Positions 35,548-43,700 are shown, numbered from the stretch's first letter. The stretch: 45,773 nt of DNA from Bacteroidaceae bacterium (GCA_017645655.1 JAGCNZ010000103.1:1-45773), one strand, 5' to 3'. The notes: a model not told the origin generated them from the sequence alone. Numbers and translations: made by a program.

Positions 35548-36771
35548 TTATTCCACATAAAGCACCAGTCCCTTCAGGTATTCGCCTTCGGGGTGATAGA
35601 TGTTGACGGGATGGTCGGCAGGCTGGTGCAGCTGATGCAGGATGCGAACCTTCCTCTTTGCCATTGCTGCGGCGGTGAAGACAGCCATGCGGAACTGGTC
35701 TTTGTTGACGGCTTGCGAGCAGCTGAAAGTGAAGAGTATGCCACCTGGCTGTATCATTTCGAAAGCCTTGCAGTTGAGTTTTGTGTAACCCCTCAGGGCA
35801 TTGCGAAGAGCGTCTTTGTGCTTGGCGAATGCGGGCGGGTCGAGAATGATTAAATCGTACTTCTCCTGCATCTGTTCCAGGAACTTGAAAGCATCTTCTG
35901 CGAAGGCCTCATGGCGGTTGTCGCCTGGGAAGTTCAGTTCAATGTTGGCATCCACAAGCTCTACTGCTTTTGCGCTGCTATCCACAGAATGCACCAACTC
36001 TGCCCCGCCCCTCATGGCATAGACGCTGAAGCCACCTGTGTAGCAGAACATGTTGAGCACCTTGCGCCCCTTAGCATAGTGTTCCACAAGAGAACGATTG
36101 TCGCGCTGGTCCACAAAGAAGCCTGTCTTCTGCCCTTTCAGCCAGTCAATATGGAACTTCAGTCCATTCTCGCGAGCCACATCATCACATTTACTATTTG
36201 ACGATTTACTATTTACGATTTCTTCCCCAATTGCTTCTTTATAGAGGAAGCCGTTTTCCTGCCCAAGCTGAGCCTTGAAGGGGAGTGTCGTCTCGCTCTT
36301 GTAGTAGATGGACTTCAAGTTTTCGCCCATGACTTCCTTAAGCGCTTGTGCCAACTCATGTCGACAGACGTGCATACCCACACTATGTGCCTGCATGACG
36401 GCTGTTGAGCCATACACGTCGATGACCAGTCCAGGCAGGTTGTCACCTTCTCCATGAACAAGGCGAAATATGTCGTTATCTTCTCTTTCAGCAACTCCAA
36501 TAGCCCTGCGCACATCGAGTGCTGCGGCAAGACGTTTCTGCCAGAAAGCCTGATTGATGGGTTGGCGGTGGAATGTGAGCACACGCACTGCAATGCTGCC
36601 TATCTGCCAGTGCCCAATGGCAAGGAAACGCCCATCAGAAGACAGCACTTCCACAATGTCACCTTCTTCCAACTTGTCGCCTTCTGTATGATGAATCGCA
36701 CCCGAGAATATCCAGGGGTGGAAGCGTCCGAGGCTTTCTTCCTTACCCTTTCTTAGTATGATTGTCTTCAT
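35548..36771 (-). CDS. Class I SAM-dependent rRNA methyltransferase, RlmI-like, with PUA domain
   Basis: 407 residues. The N-terminal PUA domain (about 1-75, ILRKGKEESLGRFHPWIFSGAI) precedes an EEHEE-type linker and a Rossmann methyltransferase with GQKTGFFVDQRDNR, LNMFCYTGGFSVYA, SVDSSAKAVE and LIILDPPAF. This is the RlmI/RlmK-type architecture for m5C in 23S rRNA, but base specificity is inferred. Residues near 183-197 (EIVNSKSSNSKCDD) are encoded by a heptamer repeat inserted in frame (36189-36224). Its ATG overlaps the exonuclease TGA (ATGA). Confidence 0.9.
   Translation of the reverse strand: MKTIILRKGKEESLGRFHPWIFSGAIHHTEGDKLEEGDIVEVLSSDGRFLAIGHWQIGSIAVRVLTFHRQPINQAFWQKRLAAALDVRRAIGVAEREDNDIFRLVHGEGDNLPGLVIDVYGSTAVMQAHSVGMHVCRHELAQALKEVMGENLKSIYYKSETTLPFKAQLGQENGFLYKEAIGEEIVNSKSSNSKCDDVARENGLKFHIDWLKGQKTGFFVDQRDNRSLVEHYAKGRKVLNMFCYTGGFSVYAMRGGAELVHSVDSSAKAVELVDANIELNFPGDNRHEAFAEDAFKFLEQMQEKYDLIILDPPAFAKHKDALRNALRGYTKLNCKAFEMIQPGGILFTFSCSQAVNKDQFRMAVFTAAAMAKRKVRILHQLHQPADHPVNIYHPEGEYLKGLVLYVE
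36189..36224. repeat. Heptamer repeat inside the RlmI-like gene
   Basis: Units ATTTACT, ATTTGACG, ATTTACT, ATTTACG, ATTTCTT, one slipped to 8 bp, within coding sequence. Confidence 0.8.
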
Positions 36772-37391
36772 TCTTTCATTTCTTCATTTTGCGTAAGCTC
36801 AAAACCTTCCTTTTGCAGCCGCATCATTTCGTTGTAGAGCTGTATGCATGCCCATGCATCTGTGGCTGCATATTGCATCTGGGCTTCTGTGAGGCTGTCT
36901 GCTTCCCAGTTCGAGAGTTGCTGACCTTTTGCTATCTTGCCGCCCAGGATGTTGGCATAGAGTTTTTGCAGACTCATGTCTTCTATACCCATCTTGGCTG
37001 CGATGTCTTGCAAGTCGATGAAGGTGCCTGGCTGGAACTGCCTGCGTGCCAGCAAACCGTGAAGGTCGTCGTGCCAGCTGAGTCCAATCTTCTTTATCTT
37101 CTTGTCGCTAAGCAACTTGACGAGACAGTCCGGCAGGTCTATCCTGTTGAGGCGAAAGAGGAAGCACACATCGCCGCTACACACTTGCAGGAGCGACACT
37201 TTGTACAGCAATCCTTTTTTGAACGAGGGCCTTGTCTCCGTGTCGAACCCAAGCAGAGGTTGCTTCAGGAGAAACTTCACTGCCTGTTCTGCATTCTTCT
37301 GACTGACAATGACTTCCACTCTTCCGCTGAAGAGAATCCGTGGCAAGTCAGCAATCTGCTCTTTTTCAATCTTGCTGAATATCTTCTTCAT
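36768..37391 (-). CDS. RNase D-like 3'-5' exonuclease (DEDDy)
   Basis: 207 residues from the ATG at 37391 (MKKIFSKIEKEQIADLP). The longer ORF to 37580 reads an alternative frame of the DUF5063 gene and is rejected. ExoI is LGFDTETRP, ExoII is the SWHDDLHGLL region and ExoIII is EAQMQYAATDAW, which has Tyr instead of His, so DEDDy. It lacks the HRDC domains of RNase D. It overlaps DUF5063 by 26 bp and the RlmI-like gene by 4 bp, as expected in an operon of RNA-processing functions. Confidence 0.92.
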   Translation of the reverse strand: MKKIFSKIEKEQIADLPRILFSGRVEVIVSQKNAEQAVKFLLKQPLLGFDTETRPSFKKGLLYKVSLLQVCSGDVCFLFRLNRIDLPDCLVKLLSDKKIKKIGLSWHDDLHGLLARRQFQPGTFIDLQDIAAKMGIEDMSLQKLYANILGGKIAKGQQLSNWEADSLTEAQMQYAATDAWACIQLYNEMMRLQKEGFELTQNEEMKE

Positions 37392-37908
37392 CGGCTTTGA
37401 AGTCCATTGAATAGCGAAGGCGGTGCAGTTGTCTGAGCGTATCCAGCAGCGTCTGCCCCCAATACAGCTCGAAGTTTTCCTTGAGTTGCCATAGCGCATC
37501 AGGCATGCATGGCTCGAGACGCCGCTGATAGACAGCCACAAAGTTGCGGAGCGCCTGATAGATGTCGGCCAAGCCTTCACTCAGCGAGCGCCATTGGCTT
37601 TCCTCGGTTTGCATGTCTTCGTCCCACACGAGCACTTCATATTCATCATGCTTGTGCAGCAGGCGAAAGAGGTTGTCGCGGACGAAGTTGTAATCATCTT
37701 CAGTCACCTGTCCGTCGGGCACAAAGGCACCTTCCGAATCGACTTCCGGCAGGAGTTGCTGCTTCATGTAGATGAGCGGCAGCAGTTTGAGCAGAGTGCC
37801 GACCAGAGCGCCTTCCGTCTGCTGCTCGTTCTTCTCGAGCAGGGCACAGTACTGGGCAGCTACTTGGACAAACTCAAGTGTATCGTGAGCGTAAATAGGA
37901 TTGTCCAC
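37366..37908 (-). CDS. DUF5063 domain protein
   Basis: 180 residues, all-helical and acidic, cytoplasmic. MDNPIYAHDTLEFVQVAAQYC, LLKLLPLIYMKQQLLP and LRQLHRLRYSMDFKADEED match DUF5063, which typically precedes a 3'-5' exonuclease gene in Bacteroidetes. Function unknown. It starts 5 nt after the DUF4923 stop and overlaps the exonuclease by 26 bp. Confidence 0.88.
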   Translation of the reverse strand: MDNPIYAHDTLEFVQVAAQYCALLEKNEQQTEGALVGTLLKLLPLIYMKQQLLPEVDSEGAFVPDGQVTEDDYNFVRDNLFRLLHKHDEYEVLVWDEDMQTEESQWRSLSEGLADIYQALRNFVAVYQRRLEPCMPDALWQLKENFELYWGQTLLDTLRQLHRLRYSMDFKADEEDIQQD

Positions 37909-37913
37909 AAATG

Positions 37914-38561
37914 TTACTTTGTTAGTTCAAAGCCCACACGTGCGCCATTTGCACTCTTGGCGAGTTTGCTGACAGCCTGGATAGCAGCAGTGTTGCTGAC
38001 CTTACACTCTTTCTTGAGCAGATTGACCATCTGAGCTGAGTCGAACATCAAGCCCATTCCTTTCTCGGTCTTGGTAACGTTACCTTTCAGGGTCTCAGAG
38101 GCTGTCTGGAGGGAGATTTCGCCGTTCTGCGCATTGAAGGCATAGGTGCCGCTGAAGGGTATGCCATTCACCTTGGCTGTGAACTTGTTGCCTTCCTGGA
38201 AAGAGAAAGAGGTGTTCGCGCGATTGATGCCAATGCTGCTGTAATTGCTTGCCAGCGACGACTTGATGTTGGAGACGGCAGCTGTGCCGCCGGCATTTGT
38301 GAGAGCTTTCTCCGTGGTGAAGGCAGCACTGGGGGCGTTGTAGTTCCAGCTACCTAAGATGCCCGACTGGTCGTAGCCATAGCCGCCACCGAGCAATACA
38401 CTGCTCAATACGCTGCCTAACACACTGCCCCACACATTGCCTGTTGAGGCTGTGTTTGCAGTGCCATAACCGCCGTTACCATAGCCTCCTGCGCCAAAGC
38501 AGCTCGAAAGCAGGAGAGAGATGGCTGCAAGAATTGTCAAATGAGTCTTTTTCATAATCAT
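37914..38561 (-). CDS. DUF4923 family lipoprotein
   Basis: 215 residues. The lipobox is LLLSSC, followed by a Gly/Tyr-rich segment (GAGGYGNGGYG) and a VLGSVLSSVLLGGG stretch. The C-terminal domain (about 70-215) matches DUF4923. The start could be the first ATG (38561) or the third codon (38555, MKKTH), which gives a more typical signal peptide. The -7 box TACCTTTG lies at 38586-38593 (minus). It heads the operon DUF4923 / DUF5063 / RNase D-like / RlmI-like. Function unknown. Confidence 0.85.
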   Translation of the reverse strand: MIMKKTHLTILAAISLLLSSCFGAGGYGNGGYGTANTASTGNVWGSVLGSVLSSVLLGGGYGYDQSGILGSWNYNAPSAAFTTEKALTNAGGTAAVSNIKSSLASNYSSIGINRANTSFSFQEGNKFTAKVNGIPFSGTYAFNAQNGEISLQTASETLKGNVTKTEKGMGLMFDSAQMVNLLKKECKVSNTAAIQAVSKLAKSANGARVGFELTK

Positions 38562-38585
38562 GTGTTTTTGGGGTTAAACTTTATG

Positions 38586-38593
38586 CAAAGGTA
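38586..38593 (-). promoter_or_regulatory. -7 box of the DUF4923 operon
   Basis: TACCTTTG on the minus strand, 25 nt before the first ATG. Confidence 0.7.
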
Positions 38594-38601
38594 CGAAATA
38601 T

Positions 38602-38636
38602 AATTCATAAAACATAATTTATAATTCATAATTTAT
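38602..38636. repeat. Heptamer repeat, AATTCAT type
   Basis: Five units AATTCAT, AAAACAT, AATTTAT, AATTCAT, AATTTAT overlapping the expected -33 region of the DUF4923 promoter. Confidence 0.8.
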
Positions 38637-38691
38637 CTTCGGCAGACAAAAAAAAAAGCCTGCGCGTTGCCAGACCCTTCTCTTTTCTTCG

Positions 38692-38710
38692 CGGGAAATC
38701 CCGTTTCCCG
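38692..38710. repeat. REP-like hairpin CGGGAAA / TTTCCCG
   Basis: Perfect 7-bp arms with loop TCCCG, just downstream (minus strand) of the small ORF. A run of ten A (38648-38657) follows and could be the T-tract of a minus-strand terminator. Confidence 0.6.
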
Positions 38711-38721
38711 TTCCCCAGGTG

Positions 38722-38919
38722 TCAGAGTTTCTTGAACTGATGATTCGAGAGCCTTTCTATTCTGCCTGCCTTTTCGAGGGCTTGGAAGTTGTGTTTCGAG
38801 GCGCCGTTGCATTTCTGCATTTCTTCTTTCGACGTGCAGCCGTTTTGCTTATGACGAAAAGCGTAAAACTGCTGGCGACTGAAGATGTTTGACATGGCTG
38901 CGAAGGCGCCTTCAACCAT
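38722..38919 (-). CDS. Small hypothetical protein, possibly a gene remnant
   Basis: 65 residues from the ATG at 38919 (MVEGAFAAMSNIFSRQQFYA...). The same frame stays open upstream for 18 more codons (IEQYIKCIRRPS) with no ATG, up to a stop next to a heptamer repeat, so the true start may be lost or non-ATG. The composition is basic with several Cys, cytoplasmic, and no family is recognised. It lies between the DUF4923 operon and the S41 gene on the minus strand. Confidence 0.35.
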   Translation of the reverse strand: MVEGAFAAMSNIFSRQQFYAFRHKQNGCTSKEEMQKCNGASKHNFQALEKAGRIERLSNHQFKKL

Positions 38920-38977
38920 CGAGGGACGACGTATACACTTGATATACTGCTCGATGACTCGGATTAAACGGATAAAT

Positions 38978-39047
38978 CATACTTCAAACCTCATACTTCA
39001 TACTTCTTCCCTCTCACCTCTCACTTCTTACCTCTCACTTCTCAGCC
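38978..39047. repeat. Heptamer repeat, CATACTT / CTCACTT type (10 units)
   Basis: Ten consecutive 7-bp units run through the S41 stop codon (39028-39030) and encode its last residues. Confidence 0.9.
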
Positions 39048-40044
39048 CCTCTCTTGCCGCCTCAATCATCGAGTCCTTGCCTTCTGCTGCAAGCCCCTCA
39101 TCCAGAGACACATAAAGGTCCGGCTGTATGCCAAACTCAATCTGCTGCATACGGGCATCAAAGCTGGGGCTCGCACTGAAACGGACACTCCAGCCAATCG
39201 GCAACTCGCTGCTGAAAGGCAGTCCAGAGCCACCGCCAGTCTGGTCGCCCATCACCGTCACCAAAGGCATCTCCTTCATGTTCCTCACAAAAATGTTCGC
39301 CGCACTGAAACAACTGCGATTGACAAGCACCACCACTGGCTTCTGCCACCTTATATACTTGCTCGGCTCAACATATTCAGCCACCGGAGAAGAAAAGTCA
39401 TCGTGCCCCTTGCCCGTCTTATGGCACATGTAGCCGACCAGGACCTTCTCATTTGTAAAACGCCTTGCTAACTTCTCGGCATTGGTCAGTTCACCCCCGC
39501 CATTGCCTCGGATGTCAAGAATCATGCCGTTGCAAACACTCAGATAAGTGAGCATGTCGCTCAGGTTGCCATCGCCGATGCCGTCCGCGAAACTCTCATA
39601 CACCACGTAGGCAATGTTGTCAGGCAAGACAGTGTACTTCAGTCCGCTGCCAATATGGTAATCCGTTCCCAAGTATTTATCCCTAAGCTCCCTGTCAAGG
39701 TTCTCAGGATAGTCCTCCTTCCACGACCAGTTCCTGCCCAGGTCAAGGCTCGTGGAGATGTTCACGTGGCCGTCCTTCAGCTCACTCACCATCTCACACA
39801 GCACCTCAAACAGCTGCACGCGACTCATCTTCTCGTTCAACTTCCCACTATACTTCGCATGCATCTCCTGCCACTTGAAGCCCAGCTCCTTCTCCTTGTA
39901 AGTCAGGAAGCAATAGCGCTGGTCGATAAGCTGCCAAAGCGCATCCAGGTTGCCCTGCGGCGTATCATCATACGCAAAGTCACTCTTCTGGCAAGAAAAG
40001 AGCAAAGCGCAAGAGGCAAGTAGCGAAAGGAGAAGACGTTTCAT
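39028..40044 (-). CDS. S41 family (tricorn-like) peptidase, lipoprotein
   Basis: 338 residues. MKRLLLSLLASCALLFSC ends in a lipobox Cys18. The S41 core has KDGHVNIS (His93), LDIRGNGGGE and NRSCFSAANIF, where Ser247 is the probable nucleophile; GDQTGGGSGLP completes the site. There is no clear PDZ domain. It is likely in the periplasm or on the outer membrane, cutting unfolded or C-terminal peptides; substrate unknown. The start overlaps the DUF3316 stop by 4 bp. The last codons lie in a heptamer repeat, so the natural C-terminus may vary between strains. Confidence 0.9.
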   Translation of the reverse strand: MKRLLLSLLASCALLFSCQKSDFAYDDTPQGNLDALWQLIDQRYCFLTYKEKELGFKWQEMHAKYSGKLNEKMSRVQLFEVLCEMVSELKDGHVNISTSLDLGRNWSWKEDYPENLDRELRDKYLGTDYHIGSGLKYTVLPDNIAYVVYESFADGIGDGNLSDMLTYLSVCNGMILDIRGNGGGELTNAEKLARRFTNEKVLVGYMCHKTGKGHDDFSSPVAEYVEPSKYIRWQKPVVVLVNRSCFSAANIFVRNMKEMPLVTVMGDQTGGGSGLPFSSELPIGWSVRFSASPSFDARMQQIEFGIQPDLYVSLDEGLAAEGKDSMIEAAREGLRSER

Positions 40045-40913
40045 TTTCTTTTCATCATTTGGAAGTGACGTACGACGCCAAACATGAAGCTGTGGCTGTA
40101 GTCGTGATACTTGAGGCTGTGGGCATTCATTTGCCTGATGTCGCAGAGGTAGCCAGCCCTCAGGGTGATACGCTTGAGGCAGAAGTCAACAGCCAGCAAC
40201 TGCCTGAAGCTTAGTGCATTGCCTGGATGAGCACACAGAATGTCGTGCCCTACTCCCCTTTGCGAAATCTCGTAGTAACTCTCGCCAAACTCCGGGCAGA
40301 ACATCATGCCCAGCATCGGCAGGTCGGCCTGGTAGCTGGCTTTCATTGGCAGTTTCCAGAGGCGGAAAGCATAAGCCGCACCAGCCGAAAGCGAGAGGCC
40401 AACACTGAAATGTCCCTGCGCTGGATTGTTGCCATTCCTGCTGTTATAGAGGAAACCAAGGTCAGTGCCAATCAGCGCTCCGCCCTTCAGGTCGAGGTTC
40501 TTCAGAGGAGAATAGTGATAATGCCAACCAGCATCGTAGGCCAGGCGAGCACCTGTGTAACTGGCTGTCTCGGCCGGATTGTCGGCAGAAGTAAAGACCC
40601 CGTGGAAAGTGCTCTGGAAGGAGATATGTCGCTTTGCAAGATGCGTCATCCGCTCACTCTGCGTCAGGAAACTCACCTGCAAGCCCTGGTATTCCATCGG
40701 CGAGAGGTAAGTGTCCAGCTGGTTCGTCTTGCCTATGCCAACGAGGAATGTCCTGGCAGTAGGTTGTCTTTGAGCGACAGGCTCATAATCCTCAGCGTAC
40801 AAGGAGACAGAAGACGAAAGACAGAAGAAAATTAAAATCAATAGTCTCAGCCAATTGTATCGTCCTCTATCTTCTTGGCTTAAAGCCACATATCTTCTTT
40901 CCAACTCCTTCAT
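40041..40913 (-). CDS. DUF3316 protein, putative outer-membrane beta-barrel
   Basis: 290 residues. A hydrophobic signal (about 22-42, LRLLILIFFCLSSSVSLYA) follows an unusually long charged N-terminus, so an internal start is possible though no Met lies nearby. The rest alternates in beta-strand style (FHGVFTSADN, GALIGTDLGFLYNSRNG, ITLRAGYLCDIRQM) and matches DUF3316. Probably a periplasmic or outer-membrane barrel of unknown function. It starts 3 nt after the topoisomerase stop and overlaps the S41 gene by 4 bp. Confidence 0.8.
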   Translation of the reverse strand: MKELERRYVALSQEDRGRYNWLRLLILIFFCLSSSVSLYAEDYEPVAQRQPTARTFLVGIGKTNQLDTYLSPMEYQGLQVSFLTQSERMTHLAKRHISFQSTFHGVFTSADNPAETASYTGARLAYDAGWHYHYSPLKNLDLKGGALIGTDLGFLYNSRNGNNPAQGHFSVGLSLSAGAAYAFRLWKLPMKASYQADLPMLGMMFCPEFGESYYEISQRGVGHDILCAHPGNALSFRQLLAVDFCLKRITLRAGYLCDIRQMNAHSLKYHDYSHSFMFGVVRHFQMMKRK

Positions 40914-40916
40914 AGC

Positions 40917-43700
40917 TTAGAAATCAAAGCTCAGCTGACCATTGGAATCATCCTGAGTCTTTTCAGGTTCTTCACTTTCTGGCACTTCAGGCTCATCATT
41001 TTCTCCACTTTCGGCAGAGAGGTCGGGAGCGGGAAGGGGGACATCCCGATAAGTAGAAGGAAACCTTGTTGGCTCAAGCTCTTCAACCTTAGCGATGTGC
41101 AGCGTAGTGATACGCTTGCCTATGGCCTTGTAGCCCTTCACGGCAATGAATGCCTCCACGTCCAGCTCAATTGGGTCGCGGAACTCATCAACTCCGCCCA
41201 TCGTCACAAGCACACGTGGATAGACGGTGTCCGTCACAAGCACTATGTTCTCGGCTGGCATCTCGTTCATGAAGCTCTGTATGCGAACCGTCGCCTCCAG
41301 CTGGAAGCGCTTGATGTAGAGGAAGTTACTCTGCGCATCATTGAAGTAGATGCACGTCCAGACTTTATTCGCATCATACTTCTCGATGCGGAAGATGTCT
41401 TCTTCGTAGTGGTTGTTCAGGTCGATGTTTGTCAGGTAGTAGCGTCCGTCCTTGAGCATGACAAGTATCTGGTCGTTGCCGTCGAACTCACCGAGGAACT
41501 TGCCTTGTCCGTCATAGTTGAGGCGCTTGATGTCTGTATCAAACCAAACCTTGCGGCCACCCAAAGTGCTGGTACCCTGACTCTTGAGCGTCACCTTGCT
41601 CACTTCTATCTTGGTCAGCATATTGCCCTTGGTGCCTCTGCCCTTGATGGCAATCTCGCTGAAATCCTTGTCGAAGAACACCTTCTTGAGCTTCGGATTG
41701 GGCTTCAAGGCAACCTTCACCACTTCTGCTTCGCCATTGGGATTCGCCGTGAAATACAGCACTTTAGAACCAGCATTGCCTTGTGTCAGGTCATACTCCT
41801 TGTCGCGTATCACGGCTGTCACATTGAAGCGCTTGATATAGCTCACACCAGTCTTGCCGTCACGGTAAACAGCATTGTAGATGGTGCGCTCGTCATTCTT
41901 GCGGAAGACGGCTATGTGAATGACTTCAGCCTTCTTCTTCTCCTTCTTGCTGCGTTCCGTCTCGCCGATGAAGAGCTTGTCTGCTATGCGAACAATCTTG
42001 AAGGTGCCGTCGCGATAGAAGACTATGACATCGTCAATGTCAGAGCAGTTGCTGACGAACTCGTCCTTCTTCAACGAGGTGCCGATGAAGCCATCTTCTC
42101 TGTTGATGTAGAGCTTCTCGTTGGCCTCCACCACCTTAGCCGCTGCAATGGTGTCGAAGTTGCGAACCTCAGTGAGGCGCGGATGGTCATTGCCGTACTT
42201 ATCCTTGATGAAGCGGAACCATTCGCAAGTCACCTCCACCATGTTCTTCAACTCCTTGTCTATCTGCTTTATTTCGCTCTTGATGGCGGCGATGTTCTGC
42301 TCAGCCTTATCCTTGTTGAACTTCAGGATGCGCGCCATCTTGATGTCCATCAGGCGGAGGATGTCGTCCTTAGTCACCTCGCGCACCATCTTGGGATAGT
42401 AAGGCGTCAGGCGCTCGTCAATCCATTCGCAGGCGGCATCCATCGTCTTGGCCTGCTCGAACTCTTTGTCCTTGTAGATGCGTTCCTCGATGAATATCTG
42501 TTCGAGTGTGGCAAAGTGCAGACTCTCCATCAACTCACCTCTGCGGATGAGCCTTTCCTGTCGCAATAATGCCAAGGTGTTGTCCACACTGGAGCGCAGC
42601 ACATCGCTCACCGACAGGAACTGCGGCTTCCTGTCCTGAATGACACAGCAGTTCGGCGAAATGCTTATCTCGCAATCCGTGCAGGCATACAGCGCATCAA
42701 TCGTCTTGTCGCTCGAGGCACCAGGAGTCAAATGGATGAGTATCTCAGCACTTGCAGCCGTCAAGTCCTCAACATTCCTAATCTTAATCTTGCCACGCTC
42801 GTTGGCCTTCAGAATGCTGTCTATGAAAGTGCTCGGCTTGCTTGCCGTGCCAGTTGTCTTGCCATAAGGTATCTCAGTAATAGCCAGCGTCTTATTGTCG
42901 CGCTTCTCTATCTTTGCACGAACACGCACAGAACCACCTCTCTGCCCGTCGTTGTACTTCGAGACATCTATGCTGCCTCCCGTCGGAAAGTCTGGGTAGA
43001 GATGGAACTCCTCGCCATGTAGGTAGCTGATGGCAGCATCGCAAATCTCGACCAGGTTGTGCGGAAGTATCTTGCAGTTCAAGCCAACGGCAATACCTTC
43101 AGCACCCTGAGCAAGCAGCAACGGGAACTTAACAGGCAGCGCAACCGGCTCCTTGTTCCTGCCATCATAGCTCCACTTCCATTCAGTCGTCTTTGGATTG
43201 AACACCACATCCAGCGCAAACTTAGACAGGCGTGCCTCAATATAACGACCAGCAGCGGCATCATCACCAGTAATGATGTTGCCCCAGTTGCCCTGGCAGT
43301 CAACAAGCAAGTCCTTCTGACCAAGCTGCACAAGCGCGTCCTTGATACTGGCATCACCATGAGGGTGGAACTGCATCGTGTGACCAACAATGTTAGCCAC
43401 CTTATTGTACTTGCCGTCGTCCATCCTCTTCATAGAGTGCATGATGCGGCGCTGCACAGGCTTGAAGCCATCGGCAATGTGCGGCACGGCACGCTCCAGG
43501 ATTACATACGAAGCATAATCCAGAAACCAATTCTGGTACATCTTGTTCAAGTGATGCGTGATGCCATCACCAGTCCATTGCCCAAGTTCAGGAGCCTGCG
43601 GTCCGCAGTCCGTCGTCTCTTGTCCGCTGTCAGCAGTCAGTTGGCCTTCGTCCGTCGTCTCTTGTACATTGTCGTTTGTCTCTTGTCCTTCGTCAATCAT
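40917..43700 (-). CDS. parC: DNA topoisomerase IV subunit A
   Basis: 927 residues. The breakage-reunion domain shows MYQNWFLDYASYVILERAVP, DGFKPVQRRIMHSM, HPHGDASI and the catalytic Tyr153 in GRYIEARLSKFA. The divergent C-terminal part from about 520 is the Bacteroidetes ParC type and ends QLSFDF. With ParE (not in window) it decatenates chromosomes. The first 46 residues are a 7-residue repeat (DEGQETN, DNVQETT, DEGQLTA, DSGQETT ...) encoded by 18 heptamer units. The -7 box at 43731-43738 gives a short leader to the ATG at 43700, so the repeat is probably translated. A REP-like element lies inside the 3' end (41030-41048). Confidence 0.93.
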   Translation of the reverse strand: MIDEGQETNDNVQETTDEGQLTADSGQETTDCGPQAPELGQWTGDGITHHLNKMYQNWFLDYASYVILERAVPHIADGFKPVQRRIMHSMKRMDDGKYNKVANIVGHTMQFHPHGDASIKDALVQLGQKDLLVDCQGNWGNIITGDDAAAGRYIEARLSKFALDVVFNPKTTEWKWSYDGRNKEPVALPVKFPLLLAQGAEGIAVGLNCKILPHNLVEICDAAISYLHGEEFHLYPDFPTGGSIDVSKYNDGQRGGSVRVRAKIEKRDNKTLAITEIPYGKTTGTASKPSTFIDSILKANERGKIKIRNVEDLTAASAEILIHLTPGASSDKTIDALYACTDCEISISPNCCVIQDRKPQFLSVSDVLRSSVDNTLALLRQERLIRRGELMESLHFATLEQIFIEERIYKDKEFEQAKTMDAACEWIDERLTPYYPKMVREVTKDDILRLMDIKMARILKFNKDKAEQNIAAIKSEIKQIDKELKNMVEVTCEWFRFIKDKYGNDHPRLTEVRNFDTIAAAKVVEANEKLYINREDGFIGTSLKKDEFVSNCSDIDDVIVFYRDGTFKIVRIADKLFIGETERSKKEKKKAEVIHIAVFRKNDERTIYNAVYRDGKTGVSYIKRFNVTAVIRDKEYDLTQGNAGSKVLYFTANPNGEAEVVKVALKPNPKLKKVFFDKDFSEIAIKGRGTKGNMLTKIEVSKVTLKSQGTSTLGGRKVWFDTDIKRLNYDGQGKFLGEFDGNDQILVMLKDGRYYLTNIDLNNHYEEDIFRIEKYDANKVWTCIYFNDAQSNFLYIKRFQLEATVRIQSFMNEMPAENIVLVTDTVYPRVLVTMGGVDEFRDPIELDVEAFIAVKGYKAIGKRITTLHIAKVEELEPTRFPSTYRDVPLPAPDLSAESGENDEPEVPESEEPEKTQDDSNGQLSFDF
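41030..41048. repeat. REP-like CGGGA ... TCCCG element inside parC
   Basis: CGGGAAGGGGGACATCCCG with 5-bp arms, related on the opposite strand to the element at 35495; it encodes the variable RDVPLPAP stretch near the C-terminus. Confidence 0.5.
43569..43694. repeat. Heptamer repeat encoding the ParC N-terminus (18 units)
   Basis: On the minus strand successive 7-bp units mostly begin GAC (GACGAAG, GACAAGA, GACAAAC, GACAATG, ...). Since 3 units equal 21 nt, the peptide repeats every 7 residues. Confidence 0.9.

Noticed and set aside
37392-37580. 63-residue N-terminal extension of the RNase D-like protein
   Set aside because: It lies in an alternative frame of the DUF5063 gene; the family starts at MKKIFSKIEK.
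41097-42569. 490-codon plus-strand ORF
   Set aside because: It is antisense to parC; no recognisable protein, no promoter or start context.
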